Shown here: piece after piece, positions 47,478-59,843 of the stretch
Layout of the letters: every line of letters starts with the position of its first letter
Numbering within the stretch: position 1 is the stretch's first letter
NCBI RefSeq assembly: GCF_000143535.2
Contig: NC_037311.1
Location: 558,001-622,000, forward strand
DNA from: Botrytis cinerea B05.10
Taxonomy: Eukaryota; Ascomycota; Leotiomycetes; Helotiales; Sclerotiniaceae
Length of the DNA: 64,000 nt
Direction of reading: 5' to 3'
The notes under the pieces: generated by a model
What the model saw: only the letters and a program-made list of their open reading frames with translations
Database searches by the model: none
What the model was told of the DNA's origin: nothing
Program-made: the position numbers and the translations under genes

Positions 47478-48069
47478 TCATGATTTATTTAATCCCATTC
47501 CTCCAAACGCTCTATCGAGTTCGTCACCTTCTTGACTTGGTACAGCCACGGGTGTTTGTGCGAGGCGTGAAGCATCATTATTTGATACATCAACATCCAT
47601 GAGGTTTTCACCTCCTGCAATTGTCTTCTTCTCTGGCTCCAGTATTCGAGCATCACTGTCCAGCCATCCGGGAGCTACTCTACGCTTCTCTGCTAATTCT
47701 CTTGCAGCTATCGCATCTTCCCACGCCTTCAACTCTCTGTCTGCATCGTCTTGTACTTTCTGTATATAAGCTTGAAGTGCTTTGCAAGATGAGATAATCT
47801 CATCTGGATGTGCTGCATGGCCCGACGATGATACAACGTACTGAGATCTCCCGTCGCTGGACGAGGCTGAAGCTGCCGTAGATGATGGTGGCAACGTTGA
47901 GGGAAGAGTTTTATATGTGTATGGGAGAGTAGTCGCAGTAGGAAGAGAGACAAACGGTGAGACCGTTAGAGGTACCTGCGCTAACAGTGGATGGGTACCT
48001 GAGCATTGTTAGTTCTTGAGTTCCTCTATCGGTGAAGTTGTACCAGGGGGGCACTCAACGGTTGTCCAT
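47478..48069 (-). CDS. hypothetical protein with a 10-nt first exon
   Basis: Modelled as two exons, 48069-48060 (ATG plus two codons and one base) and 47998-47478, giving 176 residues. The long exon is open upstream without an ATG in a suitable place. A CTAAC branch site and CAG acceptor at 47999-48000 join it in frame to a short ATG exon. Residues 1-60 are Ser/Thr/Pro-rich. A helical segment (about 75-110, SCKALQAYIQKVQDDADRE type) is followed by APGWLDSDARILEPE and a conserved-looking tail ELDRAFGGMGL. I recognise no family. The neighbouring calcineurin gene is divergent. Confidence 0.6.
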
Positions 48070-48292
48070 GATTTAAATGGATCTTGGGAAAGAGCTATGA
48101 CCCGTAATCTTCTATCAATTGGTCTTCGTTTCTTCCAAGCAATAATAGACAATTAATCGGAATAAGATTTACCAAATAGTTGGCGACCCTTGTCTTTTTT
48201 CCGATAAAAGGGTTGCGTGTATTGTTCTCGAAGGGTGAGTTAGGAGAGAAGAAGGTTGGTTTAGTCTTGGAAACACGATATCGATGAAGCCC

Positions 48293-48323
48293 CTGGCTCT
48301 GGCTCTGGCTCTGGCTCTGGCTC
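48293..48323. repeat. hexanucleotide (GGCTCT)n microsatellite
   Basis: About five uninterrupted CTGGCT units on the plus strand, in a divergent promoter region. Confidence 0.85.
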
Positions 48324-48617
48324 AGGTTCTGGGTCGAGGACTTTGGAGTTTGGAGATAGCTTTGCTTTGGAGATTGGTTGGGTCTGGTTGGTAGATAGTT
48401 CTTTCCTCTCTCGTACAATAGATGCAGTCATATGATCTGGCAATTCGCGACGAGAAAGCGTGTGTGTATGTAGGTATGTAGGTATGTAGATATGTATATA
48501 CGCGCTAGGTATGTGTATGTATATATGTACATACGTATATACGAAGCGAAGTGCGATAGGTGTACCTAGACGGGGATGGATGTAGATTGCACCAAGCAGG
48601 TATTTGCACTTTCTGGT

Positions 48618-48652
48618 GTTCTCTCTGTTCTCTCTGTTCTCTCTGCTCTCTC
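48618..48652. repeat. 9-bp TTCTCTCTG minisatellite
   Basis: Nearly four copies of a pyrimidine-rich 9-bp unit in the interval upstream of calcineurin A. Confidence 0.8.
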
Positions 48653-49298
48653 CTCGTGTGTCCCGTCCTTGCACGGAATGGAGAGTATAATACGAGTGAA
48701 GAGATGTGGAACCAATCTGTGAATCGATGGGCAGAAGAGCAGAAAGTTGGTCGAGGCTCAAGAATCCCCACAGATAATCGTTTTTGCTTATGTGTGAATG
48801 GCAGTAAAATGGCAGTGAATGGGCCCTTCACCCTTACCAAATTTGTTAGGCAGTCTCGCAGTCTGGCAATACCCTGGGATTTGCCGCCTTTTTATTAAAC
48901 TTCACCTCCAGCTTTAGGTTAACCTTCCCCGAAACACAAACAACTTGAACCCTTTCACAACTTATCTGATTGTCAGCCTTATTGACAACAGTCACCAACG
49001 ACAGCGAGGTCAAGATACTCTGCCTTTCCCTCGATTTCCATCACAGCTTCCTCGGAGCCTTCGTTTGGATCTGTTTAATCTGCTCAGGAGCTCATACAAG
49101 TTATTCACGACTTAATTTGTCTGCTTACTTTAAGGGTCCATTTCGCCTGTATTGCAAAGACTCCCCTTTTCTTCAGCTTCTTCGTGCCATCCACGCACCT
49201 ATCCCGATCGCAAATATCCAGTTACGACTGATCCCTTTTGTGACACTACCGTCGCCAGAAAATACCATATTCCTTTATCCTTTACACCGTTCGCCATC

Positions 49299-51175
49299 AT
49301 GGACGGCGAGGATCAACCCAAAACCCCGCTGACCCCACTTGCGCCAGCGGGCATTGAGAACAGGATGCAAGTTGATAATGCCTTGCGAGCAATTCATCAG
49401 AAGAAACCTGTGCCAGAGATTGATTTTACTCTGCATACTATGGAAGATGGAAGTCAAGTGAGCACGATGGAAAGAGTGTGCAAAGGTATGGTTGAATTCA
49501 TATGCGCAACTGCCAGAGCGCGATGCTGAATCTATATAATTGCAGATGTACAAGCACCTGCCATGGTCCCACCGACAGATCAACAATTCTTCTCGCCACA
49601 AGATCCATCCAAGCCAAATTTACAGTTCTTGAAGCAACATTTCTACAGAGAAGGTCGCTTGACCGAAGAACAAGCTCTGTTCATTCTCGAGGAGGGCACA
49701 AAAGTATTGAAGCAAGAGCCTAACCTTTTGGAGATGGATGCGCCAATCACTGTTTGTGGCGATGTTCATGGACAATATTACGATTTAATGAAGCTTTTTG
49801 AAGTGGGTGGAGATCCAGCTGATACCAGATACCTCTTCTTGGGAGATTATGTCGACAGAGGTTACTTCAGTATTGAGTGTGTGTTATATCTTTGGTCTTT
49901 GAAGATCTGGTACCCAAACAGCTTGTGGCTACTTCGAGGAAACCACGAATGTAGGCATTTGACAGATTACTTCACATTCAAGCTTGAATGTAAGCACAAG
50001 TATTCAGAGAGAATCTACGAAGCATGCATGGATTCATTCTGTGCATTGCCTTTAGCGGCTGTTATGAACAAACAATTCTTGTGTATTCATGGAGGTTTGA
50101 GTCCTGAGTTACACACCTTAGATGATCTCAAGAGCGTATGTACTATTGTTACCTCTTTTGAGACGTCACTAACTTTGGTTGGCAGATTGATCGATTCCGC
50201 GAACCTCCCACTCACGGTCTTATGTGCGATATCTTATGGGCAGATCCATTGGAGGAGTTTGGACAGGAAAAAACTTCCGAGTTCTTCATTCATAATCACG
50301 TCCGAGGTTGCTCATACTTCTTCTCATACCCTGCTGCATGCAACTTCCTTGAGAAAAATAACCTTCTTTCAATCATCCGAGCACATGAGGCACAAGATGC
50401 TGGTTACAGAATGTACAGGAAGACTCGAACAACCGGATTTCCTAGTGTTATGACCATTTTCTCGGCACCCAATTATCTCGATGTCTATAACAACAAGGCC
50501 GCTGTACTAAAGTATGAGAACAACGTTATGAACATCAGACAGTTCAATTGCACTCCTCATCCTTACTGGCTACCAAACTTCATGGACGTTTTCACCTGGT
50601 CTCTACCTTTCGTTGGAGAGAAGATTACCGATATGTTACTCGCAATTCTTAGCACTTCTTCAGAGGATGAGCTCAAGGATGATCAAACTCCATCAAGCAC
50701 TTCTCCAGGTCCTATATCGCCTCCAATCAATTCTCCAATGGATCCGGAATCCATCGAGTACAAGAGAAGAGCAATCAAGAACAAAATTCTTGCAATCGGT
50801 CGTCTTTCACGAGTCTTCCAAGTTTTAAGAGAGGAATCCGAGAGAGTTACCGAACTGAAGACTGCAGCTGGTGGTAGACTTCCTGCTGGAACTTTGATGC
50901 TTGGAGCAGAAGGTATCAAGAACGCGATTACTAATTTTGAGGATGCACGAAAGGTTGATTTGCAAAACGAACGTCTCCCACCTAGTCACGAAGAAGTCAC
51001 GAGACAGAACGAAGAGGGACGAGAGCAAGCATTGGAGAGAGCAAAGAGGGAGGCTGATAATGATAAGGGGTTACAATTGCTTTCCAGAAGGCTTAGCACG
51101 TGAGTTACAAATCTAAACCCCAATCAACTAGTCATTGCTAACATTCGTCGCCTTGGCAGTGATCGTAAGAAATAA
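49299..51175 (+). CDS. cnaA: calcineurin catalytic subunit A (PP2B)
   Basis: Four exons, 49299-49485, 49546-50135, 50186-51099 and 51160-51175, encode 568 residues. The PPP-family metal-binding motifs are intact: GDVHGQ (134-139), GDYVDRG, RGNHE, HGGLSP and [11 protein letters not shown]. After the catalytic domain come the calcineurin-B-binding helix, the calmodulin-binding segment [14 protein letters not shown], and an autoinhibitory segment ending near [12 protein letters not shown]. The enzyme is the Ca2+/calmodulin-dependent Ser/Thr phosphatase that dephosphorylates Crz1-type factors and controls stress, growth and virulence programmes in fungi (family knowledge). The last exon contributes only DRKK and the stop. 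The start ATG in GCCATCATGG context is followed by the typical short N-terminal extension. Highly confident. Confidence 0.96.
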
Positions 51176-51858
51176 TAAGATACAAATATACAAAGGGAGG
51201 TAGGGAATCGGGAGCACTTTGGGAAGCTATTATGATAATCGATTACGTCTTGGAGGTCATCTCAGTGATAGTCTTTGGGAAGCTGCCATGGGGATCGATT
51301 TAAGTCGATAGATACATTTTGATCAATGATTTGCGTACTTAGACTGTTGATGCATCAATTGCATACAATGTTAAGTCTAAATTTATATTTGAAAGTTTTA
51401 AAGCGTGATGTTCGTTATTATTTGAGTCATTACTTGATTCGTTGAGGCTCCTTTTGTCCAGTGTATGTATGAAATCAGGCACTGTTATGTTATCTTTAAA
51501 GAAGAATGCTACAGGTAACGTCACCTCTTCGTACGCAGTACTGCTAACTTATCCTAAATAGGCAATACCCATAATATCCATATACATCAAAATCAGTACA
51601 CTTCTCTTCTTATGTCTGATGCATTGTAATGAACATTTCATTTTTCTCAAGGAGGGTAGTTGGTTATTTGGTTGTATTCTGTTGCGTTGTGTTGTGCAAA
51701 ATGGTAAATTTTGCTCTTGCTTTATTTTGTTTTATTTTTCTGGTGTAGTGGGTGTGGTATAGTGGGTGTGGGTAGAGATATGAATAGTGAGGAAAGGGAA
51801 GTAGGTACCTAGGTAGATAGGTACTGGGTATATGAAGATCTGTGTGTGTGATTGTATG

Positions 51859-51915
51859 ATTGTGATCGTGTGGTTGTGATCGTGTGGTTGTGATCGTGTG
51901 GTTGTGATCGTGTGG
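51859..51915. repeat. 14-bp minisatellite (GTTGTGATCGTGTG)
   Basis: Four consecutive units, the first with one substitution, downstream of calcineurin A. Confidence 0.85.
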
Positions 51916-51931
51916 GTGTAAGTAGTGTTCC

Positions 51932-51961
51932 GAGGGGATGAGGGGATGAGGGGATGAGGGG
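51932..51961. repeat. 8-bp GAGGGGAT array
   Basis: About three and a half perfect units following the 14-bp minisatellite. Confidence 0.8.
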
Positions 51962-54900
51962 TTATGTAAAGAGGGAGGGAGAAACAAGGGTGGATATGGG
52001 GGGAGTATTTGATGATATGATGCTCGGAGATTGGCGCGAGTATTTGTTGATATTTATCTTGCTTGGGCTATGGGTTTGGATCTGGATTTTTTAATTAGTT
52101 GGGTTGGTGGGTGGTTAGGTGGGAGTTGGGAGTTGGGAGTTGGTTCTGGGATGATGAGATTTTGGTATTTTGGTATGTTGGGACGTTAGGATCACAAGAT
52201 CTGAAGGGTATTTGAATATTTGCTTGCTTGAATGCTTGAATGTTTGGATACTTGGATATTTAGATATAGAAGGTGATTTGTATCCAGGAAACAGCTATTC
52301 TATACTTGAGGAGTTAATTCCGAAGGTTTTGAATATTGAGACGTGAGGATATGGAAATACACTTTGGAGTTTGGAATTGAAGAAGATGGAAATAGAGTAG
52401 TGACTTCTTCCTCTTATATTATATTGTGAATTTGGAAGAGGTGTAGAAGATATGCGATGTATTTGTAGTCGCTTGAGGCTGACTTGCGTTGTGCTGGTCT
52501 GAGTTGACTTGATATGAATTATCAAGAATTCTTCCCATCTATTCTTCAGAAGGAAAGAATCAACGAATCGATCAATGAATGGACTCTTTTTTGGTATAAT
52601 TTGAGGATACATATAAAATACATATAGATTGTGTAGTAGAAGAGATCACGATGGGTTTATAGATGTAGGTACTAGATACTAGATACTAGATACTAGGTAT
52701 CTTACATCATTCCACATGTCAAAAGAATTCACTTTCCTACATGAATATGCATACACGCTAGCTGATATTAGTCATCCCGCGATACATTGTCTATTGATCC
52801 ATAACCATCACACAATGCTCGAGAAATCTGATTTCTCCGTGTATCAATAATAAAGATGGATGGGGGTATACATATCTATCACCCACTTCAATAGGTTGAA
52901 AGGGAATAAAAGATACATGCATGCGAAGATTTGAATACGCAATGCTCACCGCTATATGTGTCGTTCTCCACACTTCTTCGTTTTCTTCTTCTTGGCTTCT
53001 CACGAAACAGTTTGTGTTGGGTTGTGCTTTCATATTGCTGCTGTGTGGTTGCAATGCTGATGTGGAAAATTTATTTATCTATCATACATACTCACCGCTG
53101 GGATGAAATACAAGATAGTGTGGAGAAGAGTCGGAGATAAAGCAGTAGTTGGAACTGTAGTTGGAGATGGGAATGGGGATGGAGGTGAGTACATTGCATT
53201 ATTATTATCGACTAAGATTTGTGTGGAGGTGTGCGTGGATGTGGATGCGGATGAGGAGCTACGTACTCTGTTAAAGTGCATACGTGCGTGAGTGACACGT
53301 GGGAGAGTTTGATGCTTATGCTGATGCTTGTGTTAGTGTAGGTAGATATGGATACAGATGTGGAAAAGAAGGCAACATAGAATACATCCAGCTTCGCCAC
53401 CTATGATTGAAAAATCTACGCGTCGAAATAAATCCATGTTCATAAACATGATTGTTTGAAGAAAGTCTATTCTATTCGAGACTTATGAGAGTAGTGATAA
53501 TCTAACTTGCGTAAAGATCATGTCTTGAGCAGGGTAAGAGTGTTTTCTACATGTAAAATAAGAATTGATGGCTTGATATCTAATATTGCTGTTTTTGGAA
53601 ACTTGTGTTTTTGAAAAGATACAACGTACTTGTAGCTTCATTATCGTTTCAATGAAACTCTGCGGCTCGATATTGTGCAAGAAATTGATGTTGTTTCTGA
53701 ACGCAGCATCAGTAAAAAAAATTACCTGTTTGAATGGTACTGGCTGAGATTGTCTCCGCCAAATAAACGTTTCAATTTAAGTGCTCGAGCACTGATTAAT
53801 CCACAGTATCCAAGGAGCTTCGAAAGCGATTGATCATCACTCACAATGACCACTCAACTGCACGATAACGCAATGAAACTGCTTCATGAAAATCTCAAGT
53901 GATGTTTCCCTGTTAATCAGAACCTGCGCATATGTTTTGGAAAATATCCATAGAAAATCCCAGCATAATAATTCCTTTCAATAACATAATACCACCCTAT
54001 GATATCATAAAAGAAATCGGCGCACCTCCCACTCCTTACCCCACGCCTCGAATTTCAATCCTCCCACAAAAACCTCTACTTGAGATCTGAGGGTACTGAC
54101 GGAGAAATATCGGGAGTTTTGCCAAGCGAACTCCTATTTCATTCATTGACGACGATCTTCATCATCATCATCATCATCATCGATGAGAAGAATGTCCTGA
54201 TTCCAAGAAATGGTTTCCTTCATGAATTGAAAGAGCGTGCATTCGCCGAAACTTAAGAGAGATGCAAATTTCGAAAATCTGGTCTACCAGCCGTCCATCT
54301 CGCGTAAATCGAAGAGCTCATCGAACCCCTGTATTGCGTGCTCAATACACCTCGGAAAATCGAACTTTCGACCATTCCTTTGGTGCATCTTGAAAGCTCG
54401 AATTTCAGCATAGATCGAATATAAGAAGAAAAGAAAGAAAGAAAAAATTAGATCGGGTTATGTGAGAGGATTATATATTACTTTGATAGGAGGCTCGTGA
54501 GTGTTGCTGGCGAAAGGCGGGAGAGTGATATCAACGTTTTGATTTCAGCGACGCATGGCCCAAAATGATAATTCCCGTAGAAATACTTGTTTGTACAATG
54601 CACATGCATGCTAGCAAGTCTTTGTGGAACCCCCACTCGACCGGGTAAGCAACTCGGGAGAAATACAAATTTGTACTGATGTCTTTTCACCCCTTCACCA
54701 TATGTGACACTGGTGGTTTTCTGGCAACATTGGTGGCTTTATTGATGTTTCTCAGCTGCATGAGTGGGGTTCGTAGCTTATTCAGGCCAGGCATTCGAAA
54801 ACATTGATTGGAAAATAACGGATATTTGAAGAGGTTATATATCATGAATTTAGCTCTTGGACTCGGAACAGTCCGCGAGGTATGAAAGCTCCTAGCTACC

Positions 54901-55807
54901 GTGTCCACTTCATCCACTCTATCGTCGTTTTTGATGCAAGACGCCATCAACTCAAGTGGAGTCCAATCGGCAATCGGAAATTTAATTACTATACGAAGAA
55001 GTGATTGGATTTGAATACGGCCTGTCAATGTCAACTTGGTTAGTAAAGTGGGCTACTTGAGAGGAGGTTCAAAATTCTTCGATCTCGACTTTCTTTGTCT
55101 GTTCACAGAGGTTCAAAATTTCGTAATATCTTTGTTTTCTTCGGTCCTTTTGTTGAATAAAGTTATAGCTCGGTAATCGAGAGAGCCTGATTGAATGGAA
55201 CATATAAAGCTTTATAGGTTGAAGGTATTCGGGTAAAACTCGATAGTCCATCTATCTCATTTTCATCATTCGTTATCAGTCTGGAGTCTGTGTCACTGCA
55301 GGCTAGGACTCCATTTACGCACATTCGCTAGATGGTACAATTGTTCGTTTGAAACACATTCGCAGAACGAGTAATCAAATCAGGCCTTTCTTTTTTCACT
55401 TCTACATCTGCAAACACATACTGAATGAGGAAATCCCACGCATATTTTTGCCTCCTTCGTAGATGCTGGTCTCGGGCGTTCCTTTCCGCATACCTGGGAT
55501 CCATTCACCTGCGCCTTACGACGCCTCACCCCATCTCCACGGCACGACCCTGGAATTTTCTCCACGCTATCGCATATAGATAGAGCATACTTACATAATA
55601 TTCGTACGCTCTGCCGCCAATAGACATCCATAAATCAAACATATCCCACTTGTCGAACTTTGATTTCCAGCTTTGAGCTCGAGTCAACTGGGCGGGGTGC
55701 TATAATAAATACCCTGAAGATTGTGTGATATCTGCATTTCTGGTGTATTTGTTTTGTCGTCCTGTCAGATCGAATTAGCACAACAATTTACCATATAACA
55801 CGTCGCC

Positions 55808-56648
55808 ATGACGGCCACGCAGATATATCCGTCTATCGCTCCGATAGCAGAATCAGAGCTTCTCTACCAATCGCAGCATTTCGATCCTCAATCACAACCC
55901 AGTTTTCAGCAACAGCAGCAGCAACAACATTCATATTTAGATCCTGCCCTAGCCCAGCACGATCTAAGAGTATTCACTCGAGGGCTGGCGCAAAATCCGA
56001 GCTATGATACCCCAATAGCGCCATATCCTGCCTCGGATAGTAGTGAGGGTTCGATGGATATGTGGGGAGGTGTGATGAATTGGGTCGATAGACAGAATAC
56101 CAGTAAGTTGTTCTTATTGATTTCATTCGCTCTGTGGGTAGAAGCATGCATTCGCGGTCGACTGGAAAGGTACTTGCGTTCTAGAACAAATTGTTCGGAC
56201 AGAACAAAGGCAATCGTCATACCCCAACTTCCCCGCAGACCATTATAATGCATAAATTTCGAGATACTAACTCTTATTAGCCATGCCTATGCATCCATAT
56301 CTGCACACTCAGCCCCCACCATCAGCACCTCTATATGCCAAAACACTTTCCTCGCCCACACAGTCGCTTTCCCCAAGGGAACCGAATGCAAAGCGCGATG
56401 CATCGACTGCAGCCTCAGCACGATTTCGCCAGAAAAAGAAACAGAGAGAAAAGAGCCTAGAAGTCAATGTGAAAGAACAGAAAGAGAGAATTGAAATGAT
56501 GGAATGTAGGATAAAGGAACTAGAAGGCGAAAACGGATTTTTAAAGGAATTGGTGATGGGCCGAATTAAGTGGAAAGAGGAAAGAGAGAACGAGGAAGGA
56601 AATAGCGAAGAGGAGAAGAAGTATAAGGATGATGGAAAGACGGAGTAA
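55808..56648 (+). CDS. bZIP transcription factor (CYS-3-like basic region)
   Basis: Two exons, 55808-56102 and 56281-56648, encode 220 residues. A glutamine tract lies near residues 37-45, followed by a short acidic/Pro region. The basic region STAASARFRQKKKQRE (from about residue 140) leads into a leucine-zipper-like coiled coil with heptad Leu/Met/Ile and a charged C-terminus (about 155-200). This is the AASARFR-type basic region of the CYS-3/MetR-like fungal bZIPs, which often regulate sulfur or stress genes (family knowledge). The usual invariant Asn of N-x7-R is Ser140 here, with Arg148 retained. The intron of 178 bp has a GTAAGT donor and TTAG acceptor. The target genes are unknown. Confidence 0.85.
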
Positions 56649-57320
56649 CTGGTGTCTATAGGCACGGCCATACATGAAGAATGCGGAAAGAAAATGACAT
56701 TTGCAATCCTGCTTTGTTGCGTGGAATCGAATAGGACTCGTTGGGGTTCCAAGTATATACCACAGACTTCTGTCAGATATTCGTTTGTTGGACTAGTTAG
56801 CTTCACTTTCTTGCTTTTGGTAGATCCTTCCATGGTTGAGAGTTTAATGTTTTGAATAGTAAGGTTAGCAATGCAATATGATAGATCGCTCGTGTCTGCT
56901 CCGCTTTGATAACCAACGTACGTACATCGAAAATACAATACGCAGTTCAAGAAGCCCAAGAAGTGATAAATGTCGATCGAAGCAATTTACCCAAACTTAC
57001 TCCTTGTCATCGCAGATAGACTCAATAGTACATGCCATAGGACATACCTAGGTAGAAGAACAGAAATAACGAAAACTTACATAAGTCCTGATAGTTGGGG
57101 AATTCCTGCGGATAAATATTAGCCCGAGCGGCCGCTTTCTCCGGACACTTTCCCTCAATTCAGCCTTACAGAAACAATTCTAGAGGGGTCTGTTGGATTT
57201 GTTGGATATCAATCAATTGTCATCATTCACGAAAATTGTAAACTCAGAGTCAGTTAAGACAAATCAGGAACGTGGAAGCTGTAGATACTCTTACTTCGCT
57301 TTCTCCAATCGAAAGTCAAC
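56649..57320. other. intergenic, ICln promoter
   Basis: Short frames only. The last 150 bp should be the leader of the ICln gene. Nothing else seen. Confidence 0.5.
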
Positions 57321-58220
57321 ATGCCTCTATCAACCATACACTCGGCGCCAGCGTTGGACTCTTTCACACCTCTAGTAGAACATCAAACACAAACACCAAG
57401 CACATTCTACGATGCTAGACCTATTTTACATTATCATGCCAAAGCTGCGCGTGCAGTCGCCTATGGAGATTATATAAAAGAATTGCCATTTTTTGCAGAT
57501 GGTCCAGCACAGAGTTCAGAGGCAGCTGTTGTAGAGACAGTTGACGCCTATATTTCCACTGAGTAATTGTTCATCTCTCACCATTACACATATTGCGCAA
57601 AGGCTGACTTATTTTCTTCGTCCAGGAATGTCACTATATTCAATAATACTACCTCCGCTGGACTCGCAATACCCTATACTTCTATATCCTTACATGCCAC
57701 TCAACGTCTGCCTGATCCTACAGATGCATCGAAAGGAGAGGTAACCGGGTTGTTCATGCAATTAGAGACACCTCCTCCAGCCGGAGATGATACGCCATCA
57801 ATTATCGAATTGGTCCTTATCCCCGCCGAAGCAGATTCTACACAAACATTATATGAAGCTTTAACGAACTGCTCAAATCTCGTACCAGATGAAGAAGACG
57901 AAGATATGGAAGGAGGTCCTGAACTTCAATTCGAGGGTAATGTTGGATATGAAGGTATTAGCGGACTTCCAGGAGTACAACAAGGAGTTACGGATGGTGG
58001 ATTACCGCCTCCATTTCCAGGTAGTGGCGGCTGGATCACAGCGGAGAATGTTTCGGAATATTTTGACGCAGATGGAAACTGGATTGGGGGTGGAGAATCT
58101 GTTGAAGTACTTGGTGAAGGCGCTGGAAGGGTAAGAGGACACGATGAGGTTGACGGAGAGGCTGAAACGAATGGCCACGATGAGGGCGATGAGGCTAGCA
58201 AACGTCCAAGGACCGATTAA
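57321..58220 (+). CDS. ICln-like protein (Voldacs/pICln, PH-like fold)
   Basis: Two exons, 57321-57562 and 57626-58220, encode 278 residues. Motifs of the pICln PH-like fold appear in order: a TVDAYISTENVTIF segment across the intron, the IPYTSISLHATQR strand, GLFMQLE, then IELVLIP and the LYEALTNCSNLVPDEEDEDMEG acidic block. The C-terminal 100 residues are Gly/Asp/Glu-rich and end in a basic KRPRTD that could be a nuclear signal. pICln is a chaperone in Sm-protein/snRNP assembly with the methylosome (family knowledge); older work named it a chloride-current regulator. The gene is compact with one 63-bp intron. No disruptions. Confidence 0.9.
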
Positions 58221-59843
58221 GGAGACAACTCTTTGGATTTTTGCAGTTACGTAACATGGTTCCAAGCCGACTGAGCCTATTATATCACATATTCAGACGC
58301 CTCGAAATTCCATAATTGAAGCCAAACCTCTAGGAAGGTCACTTTGGACATTTTCGCTGAGCCATTAACGTTCATTGTCGGAGAAGAGCTATGCAAATAA
58401 ATACCCATTTCGCTGCTTGGAGGATTTCTTCAAGTAGCTAAAACCATATTAACACGACTATGCGATAGGCAATATAAATCAATATAGCGCGCACACATGT
58501 ATATTCTTCCTTCATGTGACAGGTAACAAGTGACGTGGACATGTCTTCTCTTGCAATTTGATAGCGTCAATTTCTTTAATTCATGGTACGGTTTATCTAT
58601 CCTCGAATTGTAGACTGCTTTTCCCTTTTTGCAATCCCTCTCCTATAATTACCCTTATCCTTTTTGTTGTCCTGAGCTATTTTGGGTTTGACGTCTGACG
58701 GTGTAATGATTTGCGCTTCTTGTTCTCTTTTGATTTCCTATTCTATTCTAGGAAACCTCGATACAAGTTACTTACTATGTGAGGATCCAGCCAGAAATTT
58801 TTCTATTTCTCTTATATCGGTCATTTCGTAGATTTGGAATTCCATCTTTGATCTCGATGCAATGTTAGTTCGCGATAGCCGACGTGTTAGCCTTATTTGA
58901 CTCTAGATAGGCTTCGGTGCAACCCTGACAACAGTCTGGAAATTTTCTCCGTGATATCTCAAGTGGAATTATAGTGATGATAGAGTACTCCATGCAATCT
59001 GTTTTGAGAGATTGAAAACTAGAAGCCAATCGGGTTCGTCTTTTTCTCTTCATATATTATAGGTCACTGTTTCCGCGGGTTCAATCTGATAGATGTTCAG
59101 AAAGGCTGCACATTCGCTTGCTGCACGTCGGATGGGGGTAGGTGTATTTATTAAAGTGTTTGTTGTTGCATGATTGTCTCGTCCACCGGTACTCAGAACA
59201 CTATTTGTTGACGAAAGTTTCCGATATGATACCCTGATATATCACGCGTATTCATGAAGTTACATGCATCATAGAGAACAGGCGTGAGCATTCGAACCCC
59301 CCGAGTCTAGGGAAAATGATGGGAGTTTTTCGTAGACCATCGATGGGACTTGGAACAGATCGTTGTAAGAACTATTTCTACAGCAGATAATACTTCAAGC
59401 GGGAAAAAATAAGAATTCGCAATCGGACCCAGCCCTTTGCCGTTGATTTTGAAATTGAGCTTAAGATATTGGCATTTTAGGATATGATGTCATTTTCCAA
59501 ATTCAAGATGATTTAAGGCCACTAATTCCATTACTTTCTTCCACGTGATCAAAGCTCGACTTTGAGAAATTACTAAATGTGTTTTGTGACTTTTATTCGA
59601 TACATACATTTACCAGTAAAGTCCAAACATCGAAAAGGCGGTTAAATTCCTAATAACAAGCCTTATACTCCAAAAGCGGCTTTATATAACTAGGCTAGGA
59701 GGCCGTTTTTGGCGCTACCTGATTTTTCCTAAGGCTCGGTTAATTGCCGAAGCCTTAATAACAAATAACATTCTCGTCTCATGGCCTTCCATGTTGTGAC
59801 TGCATCCCTGCATCCCAAAGTCTTTCAATTGCCCTCAGAGAGT
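58221..59843. other. convergent intergenic region, no gene seen
   Basis: Between the 3' ends of ICln and the permease gene. AT-rich, short frames only. Near 59640-59765 there are a few GCCTTA/TAACAA motifs repeated in short range, without transposon ends that I can define. Confidence 0.45.

Larger units (their letters stand above)
48070..49298. other. divergent promoter region with simple repeats
   Basis: Holds the 5' regions of the small hypothetical gene and calcineurin A. Contains a GGCTCT array at 48293-48323, TATG/TACA dinucleotide-like repeats near 48462-48540 and a 9-bp TTCTCTCTG array at 48618-48652. Open frames here (for example minus 48261-48761) are built from these repeats and are not accepted. 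The final 390 bp should be the calcineurin leader. Confidence 0.5.
51176..55807. other. 4.6-kb intergenic region with minisatellites, no supported gene
   Basis: Contains a 14-bp minisatellite at 51859-51915, an 8-bp GAGGGGAT array at 51932-51961, TACTAGA repeats near 52667-52695 and a CAT run near 54162-54180. On the minus strand, frames at 54687-55034 and 54478-54690 overlap by a few bases in different phases and have protein-like composition. They may be a decayed or spliced gene, but I recognise no family and could not build a model. Confidence 0.4.

Noticed and set aside
48261..48761. 166-codon minus-strand frame with a Pro-Glu repeat tail
   Set aside because: Built from microsatellites (GGCTCT, TATG, TTCTCTCTG) in a divergent promoter region.
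54478..55034. spliced or frameshifted gene on the minus strand
   Set aside because: The two frames overlap by only a few bases in different phases, and neither resembles a known family.
59281..59310. tRNA-like GGTTCGAA box on the minus strand
   Set aside because: The flanking bases do not form a T-arm or acceptor stem, and no A box is found upstream.
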